Of a DNA stretch of 64,000 nt, positions 17,084-25,845 are shown in pieces. Within the stretch, counting starts at the first letter, position 1. Each line of letters starts with the position of its first letter. Below the pieces are notes generated by a model. The model saw nothing but the letters and a program-made list of their open reading frames with translations. It was not told where the DNA came from and searched no databases. Origin of the DNA: an uncultured Roseobacter sp. (GTDB lineage: Bacteria; Pseudomonadota; Alphaproteobacteria; Rhodobacterales; Rhodobacteraceae); assembly GCF_947493125.1 (NCBI RefSeq), contig NZ_CANLQB010000006.1, positions 1 to 64,000 of the forward strand, written 5' to 3'. The position numbers and the translations under genes are program-made.

Positions 17084-17845
17084 ATGAGAAGGCCAAACAA
17101 ACTTTTACGCTTATTGCATGTTGCAGCGCTACTTGGAGTTATTTGCGTCTCAATTGGAAGTCCAGCCCAAGCATCTGTTTTGGACACTATTGGACACCGT
17201 CTTGAAGATCCAATTGGAGCGGAAGACGCAATGCGGATGGCGGCTCAAATACTTGAGCGCGCACGTTATCACGCCGATGTATTGATCGCCAATGCCGATG
17301 AAAAAGTCTTGGGGTATATAGCACGATTGGAGTCACAAGTCGCTGATCTGAAGGTTTATGTCAGCGAAGAAATTGATGACCTAGTGTTGGAGGTTGACCA
17401 AGTGCTCTCGGATCGGCTTAACGATCTGGCTAAGCTGGAAGCGGAGTTTGTTGCGGACACGCGCGAACTCGTTCGCTGTTCCGTTGCAGAGTCCGCACAA
17501 ACCGTGAAACAGTCAATCGCGGACGTCCTAAATGACCTTGGCAAGCGGGAACCAAGCCTCACGATATTTGGGTTTGTCGTTGCTGAGGTCGAGATTCAAG
17601 CAAGTAACATCGCAAGCCCGATAGAAGGCTGGGAAGAAATGGTGCGGGCATATGAAGAAATACTAGCCGAAATTGGCGAGAATGGCGATATGTTTAAAGC
17701 CGCTGGGATAATGGATGAGATTGATCGGGAATCCGAGATTGCCAGATGTTTCTATCGTGAAAACGGCACATCGTGGACCCGTATTTTTCTTGTACAAATG
17801 GAATACAGACGCAGATCAAAGGTATGGAGTAGGTTAATTTTTTGA
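17084..17845 (+). CDS. Secreted coiled-coil protein, first of a three-gene cassette
   Basis: 253 residues. An N-terminal Sec signal (LLHVAALLGVICVSIG, cleavage near SPAQA) is followed by a long, helical, charged region (about residues 45-150, for example LESQVADLKVYVSEEIDDL) predicted by eye to form a coiled coil. Only two cysteines remain in the mature part. No family was recognised. It precedes, on the same strand and 22 bases away, a secreted tail-collar-like protein, and then a third secreted protein. The AT-rich codon use matches the island. Confidence 0.65.
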   Translation: MRRPNKLLRLLHVAALLGVICVSIGSPAQASVLDTIGHRLEDPIGAEDAMRMAAQILERARYHADVLIANADEKVLGYIARLESQVADLKVYVSEEIDDLVLEVDQVLSDRLNDLAKLEAEFVADTRELVRCSVAESAQTVKQSIADVLNDLGKREPSLTIFGFVVAEVEIQASNIASPIEGWEEMVRAYEEILAEIGENGDMFKAAGIMDEIDRESEIARCFYRENGTSWTRIFLVQMEYRRRSKVWSRLIF

Positions 17846-17867
17846 TCGTCGATTAGAGGAAAAGACA

Positions 17868-18389
17868 ATGAGAAATTTTGTTGTTGCTGTGTCGTTGTTG
17901 AGCTTGTTTGGGTCGGCCAATCTGGCGTCAGCACAGGTAACCGTTTTGGATGCGGCGCAGCGAGCAGCCGATGCGGCTGAACGTGCAGCGGCAATCGTCC
18001 CCAAGGGGGCTGTTATGGCCTTCAATTTAGAAGGCTGCCCAACCGGATGGCTGCCGCTAAGTCAAGCGCATGGTAGGGTCATTGTTGGCGTTGGCGAAGG
18101 AAATCGCGATGAAAAAGACAAACTTTTGACAAGCCGTGCCCTTGGAGATGTAGGTGGTGTCGAAAGCCACATACTTACCGAGAATGAGATGCCTATCCAC
18201 ACCCATATATTCACAGGTGGTTCCGTAACCAAAGGCGGCAACCATGGTGTTGGGAGAGTGTTGGCGGTCGGAGATGGCGCAGGTCATGGAAACTATACCC
18301 CCACAGGGACCAATTCAAGCTACGGAGGAAGCGGCGCGCATCCCAACATGCCTCCGTTTCTTAGCTTATTGATCTGCGAAAAAACGTAG
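17868..18389 (+). CDS. Secreted protein with a phage tail-collar-like domain
   Basis: 173 residues. A Sec signal (VVAVSLLSLFGSANLASA) leads into a short alanine-rich helix. From residue 45 the sequence follows the tail-collar/receptor-binding pattern of tailed phages: GCPTGWLPLSQAHGRVIVG, DVGGVESHILTENEMPIHTH with the conserved Leu-x-x-x-x-Met-Pro-x-His-x-His, and a C-terminal PNMPPFLSLLICEK like the usual mPPy-x-x-l-x-C-x-K end. Normal collar proteins are virion parts without signal peptides. Here the domain is exported by Sec, which suggests a periplasmic or extracellular binding role. The Shine-Dalgarno GAGG lies 7-10 bases upstream. Confidence 0.75.
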   Translation: MRNFVVAVSLLSLFGSANLASAQVTVLDAAQRAADAAERAAAIVPKGAVMAFNLEGCPTGWLPLSQAHGRVIVGVGEGNRDEKDKLLTSRALGDVGGVESHILTENEMPIHTHIFTGGSVTKGGNHGVGRVLAVGDGAGHGNYTPTGTNSSYGGSGAHPNMPPFLSLLICEKT

Positions 18390-18435
18390 TTTGATGGTAT
18401 TTTCCGCGCCGCATTACGGCCAAAGGAGAAAAATA

Positions 18436-18930
18436 ATGGTTTTCAAAAGTATAGTTCGTTCATCGGCAGGTTTGGCTCTCACCGTTGTATTTTCTCAGTT
18501 GGCTTATGCGCAAGGCCCTTTACTGGCATCCAAGACGGTTGCGCAGTGGGGAGGACATGAAACGCGGACTCGGTGCGTGAAGGAAGCAAAGACAAATGGG
18601 TTCAAATGCGATGGGCTTCGGTGCGAAAGAAAGGAATGGAAAACGTGCGTCGGCACCGCGACAGAATTCAAACAGCATAGGGTCGTAGCATACCTGTATG
18701 GTCCAGATAGTATCTCAAACCCTGAAGAACAACTCAAAGACATTGCGGATGCTTGCTTAACTGCGGGCCTTGTTGCTGCAGGGGTTCCTGCGTTGGCCGC
18801 GTCAGTAATTGATCTATCGACCGAAGTTTTTTTGGTTGCCGTTGAAACGTGTTTAGAAACCCAAAATGTGCTCGCTGAAATTGTGGCTCCGGGATTTGAA
18901 GTAACAATTGAAGAAGATAGTTTCTGGTAA
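18436..18930 (+). CDS. Secreted protein of unknown function, third of the cassette
   Basis: The ATG at 18436 is preceded by a good ribosome binding site (AAAGGAG) and gives a 164-residue product with a Sec signal (SSAGLALTVVFSQLAYA). An upstream in-frame ATG at 18391 lacks such a site. The mature protein has six cysteines (RCVKEAK, KCDGLRCERKEWKTC and two later), then a hydrophobic alanine/valine-rich stretch around residues 110-135 and an acidic C-terminus. No family was recognised. It lies 46 bases downstream of the collar-like gene, so the three form one probable transcript. Confidence 0.6.
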   Translation: MVFKSIVRSSAGLALTVVFSQLAYAQGPLLASKTVAQWGGHETRTRCVKEAKTNGFKCDGLRCERKEWKTCVGTATEFKQHRVVAYLYGPDSISNPEEQLKDIADACLTAGLVAAGVPALAASVIDLSTEVFLVAVETCLETQNVLAEIVAPGFEVTIEEDSFW

Positions 18931-19181
18931 ATGTATCACGCCCACTAAAGAGCTACAAAAACAACATAATGAACCTTCTGGCGCGTGTGAACGACAGCTG
19001 CGGCAGTCATTGAGGCGGTCGGACTTTGCAACTTTGCAATGTCGGCTTCCTGCGCAAAGCCCCATGGCGCGCCCACCACGTAACACCCACGGCCCCTGCA
19101 CCGCATCCCGCATTGCTCCTGCCGGGCCGCTTCGCTATCACTCCGGAAACAACTCTCCACAACAGATACTCGGAGCATCCC

Positions 19182-20837
<1,656 letters not shown>

Positions 20838-20936
20838 AACGGAGTTTTTGTGTTTACGTTTGGGTTCGAGGAGTGAGCGGCAGCGGGTGCGAAGCACCTG
20901 CGTGCGCACCCGTTGCAATTTGAGCGCTTTTATAAG

Positions 20937-20975
20937 GAGCCCAAGCGGTTGAAGCACAAAAAGTTTGTGCGTTGA
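20937..20975 (+). repeat. Second, displaced copy of the ettA 3' coding end
   Basis: This stretch encodes [12 protein letters not shown] and a stop, the same 12 residues that end EttA at 20799-20837. It uses different codons: nine of about 35 bases differ, nearly all at third positions. Its codons (AAG, CGG, TTG) are GC-preferred like the body of ettA, whereas the functional end uses AT-rich codons. The simplest reading is that this was the original gene end, displaced by a DNA insertion that brought a replacement end. Confidence 0.75.
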
Positions 20976-21078
20976 CGCTGAATATTACTGACGCAAAAAC
21001 CAAATGGCACTACGCACCTATGTACGCATACCTCTAGTCATATCAGACCTGTGGTTCCACCATAAGCGCCGCACTAGG

Positions 21079-21525
21079 CTACTCAGGCAGAGCGGTCCCA
21101 TCAAAATTCAGCTGCTTGCCAAGAGAGAGATTGTCTAAAGATTTCAAACTATCAATCAACTCAATAGCTTGGTCGGCCTGCTCAGACCTTACAATTTCCA
21201 AGACCTGGCTTCGCAAAACCATATCTTCTAGCTGATTTGTCCGGTCTTGATAGTAAGCGTATATCGCCCAAACGGCTCCAACACTACCTAGAAGGACTGC
21301 GATAAGTCCCGCTAAACTACTAACAACGCCAAAGTATCCCAAAAGCGTGTTCTTCTGGATCTCATAGGACTTATTCGGCGCAGTAGTCTCGATGCGATCC
21401 AATCTTGACGAAAGATCCAATATCGATTGATGCAAAATGTGTAGGTCGACTTCTTGTTGATCTTGAACTATTTTTTTTTTGTTCAGCCACAAATACGCCC
21501 GACCGTTTGAAATCAGAAATATCAA
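21079..21525 (-). CDS. Unknown membrane protein, frame interrupted at a 10-A tract
   Basis: The frame from a TTG at 21525 gives 148 residues: a short N-terminal part, a helical region (DLHILHQSILDLSSRLDRIE), a transmembrane segment (LLGYFGVVSSLAGLIAVLLG and following) and an acidic C-terminal helix. At 21471-21480 the coding strand has ten consecutive A's. One A fewer would join an upstream frame open from about 21556, adding about 28 residues (DISDFKRSGVFVAEQKK) to this one. The gene may be phase-variable, slippage-dependent, or broken; a sequencing error is also possible. No ATG start is available. Function unknown. Confidence 0.5.
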   Translation of the reverse strand: MIFLISNGRAYLWLNKKKIVQDQQEVDLHILHQSILDLSSRLDRIETTAPNKSYEIQKNTLLGYFGVVSSLAGLIAVLLGSVGAVWAIYAYYQDRTNQLEDMVLRSQVLEIVRSEQADQAIELIDSLKSLDNLSLGKQLNFDGTALPE

Positions 21526-21790
21526 TTATGTTGTATGTATTTGTAAGGTCAGTCAAGTCTGGTTAACTCGCGAGCCTTTTTGATTTACGGCGGCGAATCT
21601 ACCTTGGGTTGTTTGGGTTAACAAAAGCTTAACGGCAGTGCCCAACTGGACTATTTGACCCTGGCGCCCTGCGGGTGTTGGGAAACAGTCTTATAGTCGT
21701 TCCCGGAAAGCGACTGATGCCGGAGAGGGCAATAGCCCCTGTGGAGTCGCCGCCGCCGTCGCACCAAAGGTGCGCGGGCAAAAGCATTTT

Positions 21791-21819
21791 TTGGGCGTTT
21801 CGATGATTTCGTGTATACT
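21791..21819 (+). promoter_or_regulatory. Sigma-70-type promoter of the small secreted protein
   Basis: TTGGGC (21791-21796) and TATACT (21814-21819) are separated by 17 bases. Transcription would begin near 21826, about 28 bases before the ATG at 21854, which has its own GGAG site. Confidence 0.6.
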
Positions 21820-21853
21820 GACCCGTATTGAATGACCAATCGGAGACATTGAA

Positions 21854-22237
21854 ATGAAAGCTATTGCTGTCACTACGATAATCGCTGCGCTCATCTCGAC
21901 GACTGTGGCGGTGGCCGAAACCAAGGGCGCGTTGAAGAACAAGCATCTGACAATGCTGATTGAAAACGGAATTACGCTCAAACTTGGTGGCGAAGGCCAC
22001 GGATATGTCGGCAGCCTGAAACTGACCAAGGATGGTCGTGGCACGGGCAGCGCCAAAACGGATAGTGGTCGCACCATAAATATCGACGGGACATGGGCGG
22101 TCAAAGGAGACCAGTTCTGCCGCACATGGAAAGACCTGGATGAGGGCAAAGAGGTGTGCGAGACGTGGATATCCACCTCGCCTCGGTCGGTTGATGTGTA
22201 CAAGGGCGATCAGAAGCTCGGCGTAAACTCATGGTAG
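21854..22237 (+). CDS. Small secreted protein of unknown function
   Basis: 127 residues. A Sec signal (MKAIAVTTIIAALISTTVAV, cleavage after AVA) is followed by a small, probably beta-rich domain with GEGHGYVGSLKLTKDGRGTG, FCRTWKDLDEGKEVCETW with two cysteines that could pair, and SVDVYKGDQKLGV. The pattern of short lipocalin- or barrel-like periplasmic proteins fits, but no family is assigned. The ribosome binding site GGAG is 9 bases upstream. The gene stands alone between AT-rich accessory DNA and cutA. Confidence 0.7.
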   Translation: MKAIAVTTIIAALISTTVAVAETKGALKNKHLTMLIENGITLKLGGEGHGYVGSLKLTKDGRGTGSAKTDSGRTINIDGTWAVKGDQFCRTWKDLDEGKEVCETWISTSPRSVDVYKGDQKLGVNSW

Positions 22238-22256
22238 CGGAAAGGGAGGGGCAGGG

Positions 22257-22574
22257 ATGCCCATCATCGACATCCTCGTGAACTGCCCCACCGTCGAAAC
22301 CGCCGACACCATCAGCGCCGCGCTGATCGCGCAGCGCCTCGTCGCCTGCTCGAACCGCTACCCGCCGATCCAGAGCGCCTACACCTGGCAAGGCAAGCTT
22401 GAGCAGGACGAGGAGCACCCGCTGCTCCTCAAAACCCGCGCCGACCTCGCGCAACAGGTCGAAGACGCCATCCGCGCCCTGCACCCCTATGAGGTGCCAC
22501 CCATCCTCCGCACCGCCGTCGAGGCCAATGCGGACTACGAGGCCTGGGTCTACGACGTGACGCGCGACCCGTAA
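22257..22574 (+). CDS. cutA: Divalent-cation tolerance protein CutA
   Basis: 105 residues, typical for CutA. Recognisable segments are the first strand IIDILVNCPTVETADTISAAL, LIAQRLVACSNRYPPIQSAY with the conserved cysteine, TWQGKLEQDEEHPLLLKT, and the C-terminal HPYEVPPI. CutA forms a ferredoxin-like trimer in the cytoplasm. It is linked to copper tolerance in E. coli, although its molecular role is unsettled. A strong GGGAGG ribosome binding site precedes the start. Confidence 0.93.
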   Translation: MPIIDILVNCPTVETADTISAALIAQRLVACSNRYPPIQSAYTWQGKLEQDEEHPLLLKTRADLAQQVEDAIRALHPYEVPPILRTAVEANADYEAWVYDVTRDP

Positions 22575-22693
22575 GACCCGCGCGTAGAGGCACCGCACCC
22601 AAACCTTTCACGGCAGAGTTGTTTCGACTCACCTGCGCTGCTAGGCTCCACCGCATTTAAAGCAAAGACATTTTCGACCGGGGGGCGAACGAT

Positions 22694-23359
22694 ATGGAGT
22701 CAGCTGAGGTTTCCTCTGCCGCGGGGATCTTTTTCGACAAGAGTTTTCTCGATTTTGTGGGCATCGCCGTCGTGGCGCCCATCATCGCCAGTATCATCGC
22801 CATCATCACCGCGCGGCTTGGCGTCACCGGGCGCATCCGGCGGCTGGAGCTGGCGGAGAAGCGGATCGAGGTCATCACCTCGCTGCTCTCCAAATCCGAC
22901 ATCGACGACGACATCCGCGCCCAGTTGCGCGCCCAGATGAACGACATCACCGCCGATATCATCTCCGAATACGGCGGCAGCACCGATGACGCCGTGCCGC
23001 TGCAGGAGCGCCTCGCGAAACAGCACGCCTCGACCAAATGGTCCGAACTGGCGCTGTGGAAGCGCTACCTCCTGCCCCCCTTCACCAAGAGCGCGCTCAG
23101 CTGGGTCTGCGGCATCTTCTATTACTTCGTGCTGCTCCTGATCTCGATCGTCGCGGTGGCCTTTGTTGTCGCCGTTGTCACCGGCAATACGATCCCGGAA
23201 GATTTCGAAATCGCGGCGGTCTTCTTCCCGCTCGCGTTCCTCTTCCTCTTCATCCCGCGCGCGGGCATGCGCCACGCCTACAACAACGCCCACGCGGGCC
23301 AGCTGGAGCGGCGGCGGGTCTCTGATCACACGATGACCGGGCCGCGCCGCGCGGCCTGA
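22694..23359 (+). CDS. Integral membrane protein of unknown function
   Basis: 221 residues with three hydrophobic segments: one near residue 17 (FVGIAVVAPIIASIIAIIT) and two closely spaced near the C-terminus (FVLLLISIVAVAFVVAVV and IAAVFFPLAFLFLFIP). Between them is a charged cytoplasmic stretch of about 90 residues (RRLELAEKRIEVITSLL, DDDIRAQLRAQMNDI) likely to be helical. A G-rich ribosome binding site precedes the ATG. No family was recognised and no functional context is given by the neighbours. Confidence 0.7.
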   Translation: MESAEVSSAAGIFFDKSFLDFVGIAVVAPIIASIIAIITARLGVTGRIRRLELAEKRIEVITSLLSKSDIDDDIRAQLRAQMNDITADIISEYGGSTDDAVPLQERLAKQHASTKWSELALWKRYLLPPFTKSALSWVCGIFYYFVLLLISIVAVAFVVAVVTGNTIPEDFEIAAVFFPLAFLFLFIPRAGMRHAYNNAHAGQLERRRVSDHTMTGPRRAA

Positions 23360-23362
23360 GGC

Positions 23363-23740
23363 TCAGTCGATCATCGGACCCCAGCCGGGGTGGGTGCCCG
23401 TCGCCTTTTCCGCGGCGAGCAGCGCCTGGCGCCGTTCGATCAGGCTGGTGCCCTCTTCCATCAGCCCCGCCATCTTCATCTGCAGCCACAGTTGCAGGAT
23501 GCGGTTGATGCGCGCCTGATAGCCCTTGCCCATGCCCTGGAAGAGCTTGGCCACCGACTGGTCGAGATAGAGCGTCAGCTTTGCCTTGGGCTCATAACAG
23601 TCGATATCCGCCTCGACGGTGTGCCAGGCGTCGGGCATCTCGGCCCGCATCTCATCGAGCGGGAGCGTCGCTTCATCCTGCAGCCAGAGGTGATACATCA
23701 GGCGGCGGCGGGCGAGCCGTTCGGTCTTGGTCATCGGCAT
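23363..23740 (-). CDS. BrnA-like antitoxin-family protein without a BrnT partner
   Basis: 125 residues from ATG 23740 (MPMTKTERLARRRL), preceded by AAGGAG. The middle part, KLTLYLDQSVAKLFQGMGKG followed by YQARINRILQLWL, is the ribbon-helix-helix-like core of BrnA/DUF4415 proteins, which repress their own operon and neutralise BrnT. No BrnT-like toxin gene lies next to it, so it may be an orphan DNA-binding regulator. A five-unit 11-bp repeat array lies 69-123 bp upstream and is a natural operator candidate. The gene is convergent with the membrane-protein gene ending at 23359, three bases away. Confidence 0.75.
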   Translation of the reverse strand: MPMTKTERLARRRLMYHLWLQDEATLPLDEMRAEMPDAWHTVEADIDCYEPKAKLTLYLDQSVAKLFQGMGKGYQARINRILQLWLQMKMAGLMEEGTSLIERRQALLAAEKATGTHPGWGPMID

Positions 23741-23808
23741 GGGCGGTCTCCTTTGCGGGGGCCAGCCTGCCACGCGGGAGTTAAGAGCGGCTGAGCACGC
23801 CGCGCGCT

Positions 23809-23863
23809 GCGCACCGACGTGATACCGACGTTATACCGACGCGATACAGATGCGGGACCGACG
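23809..23863. repeat. Five 11-bp iterons upstream of the BrnA-like gene
   Basis: On the plus strand five consecutive 11-bp units run without gaps: GCGCACCGACG, TGATACCGACG, TTATACCGACG, CGATACAGATG, CGGGACCGACG. The 11-bp period places each ACCGACG on the same face of the helix, as expected for cooperative protein binding. A second array with the same core is at 60023-60078. Confidence 0.75.
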
Positions 23864-23864
23864 C

Positions 23865-23895
23865 AAAAAAGCGGGCCGGTGAAACACCGACCCGC
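23865..23895 (-). terminator. Intrinsic terminator, minus strand
   Basis: On the minus strand an 11-bp stem (GCGGGTCGGTG pairing with CACCGGCCCGC, one mismatch) with a 3-base loop is followed by six T's. No protein gene ends just upstream of it, so it probably terminates the small RNA proposed at 23865-24045. Confidence 0.8.
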
Positions 23896-24045
23896 CAGAG
23901 AAAGAGAGAGACGCAGGGGGAGAGGCTGCGCTCCCTGAAGTCAGAGGGCAGCCCAGTCTGTGAAACGCCAGGAAGAGGGGCATTTCGGGCCGGGACGACG
24001 GCTGACTGGGCTGCGCTCCGTTGCACGCCAGGAAGAGGTGCGCGG
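23865..24045 (-). ncRNA. Candidate small RNA with two C/U-rich modules
   Basis: In the 552-bp gap between the BrnA-like gene and the histidine-phosphatase gene, the minus strand contains two copies of CCTCTTCCTGGCGT (24037-24024 region and 23977-23964 region), each followed by a GGAGCGCAGCC copy (24019-24009 and 23934-23924). GCAGCCCAGTC (23949-23959) and GACTGGGCTGC (24004-24014) form an 11-bp stem around the second C/U-rich stretch. An intrinsic terminator closes the unit. Repeated loops with CCUCUUCC could pair with Shine-Dalgarno sequences, similar in idea to the CcsR/cuckoo RNAs of alphaproteobacteria. The 5' end is not defined. The rest of the gap up to 24292 shows nothing clear. Confidence 0.5.
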
Positions 24046-24292
24046 AACCGGGGAGACATCCGGGGAAATATCCCGGCAGTCTTCATCAAATGTTGGTACT
24101 CTGGTCACAATCTTTACTCCACTTCCGAGGAGGTACATCTCCCCGGCTCACGTCTTCATTTAGCGGCAATTTCCGACGCAGGTATGTGATCCGGTTCACA
24201 CTGCGCCCAAGTTTTTCTCGAATTCTTAACTTTTTCCTGGCGGCGGCGTCCACGGGGCCGAAAATGACAACATGATTGGGGACCGCAGAGAC

Positions 24293-24778
24293 ATGCACCG
24301 CCGCACTTTCGCGCTGGGGCTGCTGGCGCTGAGCGCACTGGCCGCCTGCGCACCGCGCGAGGTCGACCCCGCCGCCCGCACAACGGTCATCCTGTTGCGC
24401 CATGCCGACCGTGCGGGCGAGATCCTGAACGCCCAGGGGGAAGCGCGCGCAGCCAACCTGTCCCTTGCCCTGGGCGATTACAGTCTCGACGCGATCTACA
24501 GCCCCGACATCGCGCGCAACCTGCAGACAGCGGAGCCGCTGTCGCAGGCGCGCGGGCTCCCCATCACCATCATCCCCAAGGAACGGGCCGGTGCCCGGAT
24601 GACCCGGGACAGGCCCGAGGGCACCGTCGTCTGGGTCGGCAACAAGGGCAATCTGCGTACGATCTGGGCGGAGCTCGGCGCACCGGGGATGGCCCCGCAG
24701 GAGTATGGCGAGATTGGCGTCCTCACCCTGCGCCCCGGCCGCACGCCGGAGGTGGCACGGCTGCAGGTCCGGCCCTGA
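24293..24778 (+). CDS. Histidine-phosphatase-family lipoprotein, probably inactive
   Basis: 161 residues from ATG 24293 (MHRRTFALGLLALSALAAC); the LSALAAC lipobox predicts a lipid-anchored protein. The RHG-type motif is present as ILLRHADRAGEILNAQG (about residue 33) and IYSPDIARNLQTAEPL matches the second conserved segment. The second catalytic histidine, normally in a VVSHG/VVGHS-like stretch, is replaced: the sequence reads VVWVGNKGNLRTIW. The protein may thus have lost phosphatase activity and serve in binding. It is single, without an obvious operon. Confidence 0.75.
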   Translation: MHRRTFALGLLALSALAACAPREVDPAARTTVILLRHADRAGEILNAQGEARAANLSLALGDYSLDAIYSPDIARNLQTAEPLSQARGLPITIIPKERAGARMTRDRPEGTVVWVGNKGNLRTIWAELGAPGMAPQEYGEIGVLTLRPGRTPEVARLQVRP

Positions 24779-24980
24779 CCGGCGCGTGCTGGACTGGTCC
24801 AGCGCGTCAAGGCAGGCCGGCTGCAGCACCCGCGATGCGCTCAAAACCGCTTAAATTCGTAAATTTCGACGAAAATCGGCGTGGTCCTGCATAAAAAGCG
24901 CCGATCTCCGCCGCATTTTCGCCATCGCCTTAACATTTGGTCAACGCGATGCCAGATAAAGTGGGAGATGAGGAGGCGAA

Positions 24981-25229
24981 ATGGCGATTATCTCTACGCT
25001 GATCGGCGGCTTTTGCGGCTTTATCACGTTCCTGACCGCCCTGGTGTTTCTTAACGTCGGCTTTCTGACCGCGTTGGGGCTCTATGTCCTCGTGGGCCTC
25101 GGCCTGACTGTTCTGCTGATGATGGCAGGCGTCACCCTGCGCTGGCTGAGCGGCGTTGCCACTGTCTCCTCATCTGCGCAGACCTACAGATCTTCGGCCC
25201 AAGCCGGGCTGGCCAAGCGCGGCGGTTAG
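24981..25229 (+). CDS. Small two-helix membrane protein
   Basis: 82 residues with two long hydrophobic stretches (STLIGGFCGFITFLTALVFL and ALGLYVLVGLGLTVLLMMAG) and a polar, serine-rich tail ending in KRGG. GAGGAGG lies 5-11 bases upstream of the ATG, a strong ribosome binding site that supports expression. No family is assigned. Confidence 0.65.
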   Translation: MAIISTLIGGFCGFITFLTALVFLNVGFLTALGLYVLVGLGLTVLLMMAGVTLRWLSGVATVSSSAQTYRSSAQAGLAKRGG

Positions 25230-25388
25230 CACCGAACGACAGCACCGCATCCGGTCGCGCGGCAGCGTAATTCCTGGCCCGCTGTCAACCGATGTCGTCT
25301 TCAAATCATCCCTGAAAATAGGAATTTGCGCGAGCGCAATCGCCCCTGATCGCCTGCAGAGATGACCGGCCTGACCGACCGCTGCTTC

Positions 25389-25652
25389 TTACAGAAGAAC
25401 GCGCCAGACCAGCAGGCTCGGCACCAGGAAGGCAAAGCCAATGCAGAACAGCTTGGCCGCGTGGCTGATCTTGCCGAACTTGCCCTCGCCGAGCGCGCCT
25501 TTACCATATCCCAGGAAGCCCGCCATCACCGCATAGCCGCGCGCCTCACGCCGACGCTGCCGTGACTTGATGGAGGATACCGCACGTTCATTCACACGTG
25601 ACTGACGCTCGTGTTCACTCAGCTGCAAGTCCAGATTTTCCATATTGCTCAT
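25389..25652 (-). CDS. Small membrane protein with charged N-terminus
   Basis: 87 residues from ATG 25652 (MSNMENLDLQL); the frame is open further upstream, but that part runs through a terminator region. The N-terminal half is hydrophilic and basic (HERQSRVNERAVSSIKSRQR), and the C-terminus has a hydrophobic helix (LFCIGFAFLVPSLLVWRVLL). Possibly a small inner-membrane protein; no function can be assigned. Confidence 0.6.
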   Translation of the reverse strand: MSNMENLDLQLSEHERQSRVNERAVSSIKSRQRRREARGYAVMAGFLGYGKGALGEGKFGKISHAAKLFCIGFAFLVPSLLVWRVLL

Positions 25653-25722
25653 GTGATCCGTGCTCCCTTGGCCTGCCCTCCCAAATGGGGCCGCACGGGA
25701 AAAAATCCAGCCCGGTCCAAGG

Positions 25723-25750
25723 AAAAAGGCCGGCAAAAAGACCGGCCTTT
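25723..25750 (-). terminator. Intrinsic terminator at the end of the ABC transporter unit
   Basis: AAAGGCCGG (25725-25733) and CCGGCCTTT (25742-25750) form a perfect 9-bp stem with an A-rich loop. Read on the minus strand it ends with a T-run (GGCCTTTTTCC). It lies about 100 bases beyond the stop of the substrate-binding protein gene and probably ends the pyrimidine operon transcript. Confidence 0.8.
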
Positions 25751-25845
25751 AGTCACATTTGTGAAAAACCGCCGAGCCTCGGCGGGTTTGCTCCGCCCGA
25801 CCTCTGCGCGGGAGGGCCCCAGCCACCCCGCGCCGGGCGACTGCC

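Noticed and set aside
20850-20880. GGTTCGAG resembling a tRNA T-loop, as if an island sat in a tRNA gene
   Set aside because: There is no acceptor, D or anticodon arm around it; the sequence is the right arm of the ettA palindrome.
23781-24089. A 102-codon frame on the minus strand with repeated APLPGV
   Set aside because: The repetition comes from the duplicated non-coding modules. The frame has no ribosome site of note and runs through the terminator and the iteron array.
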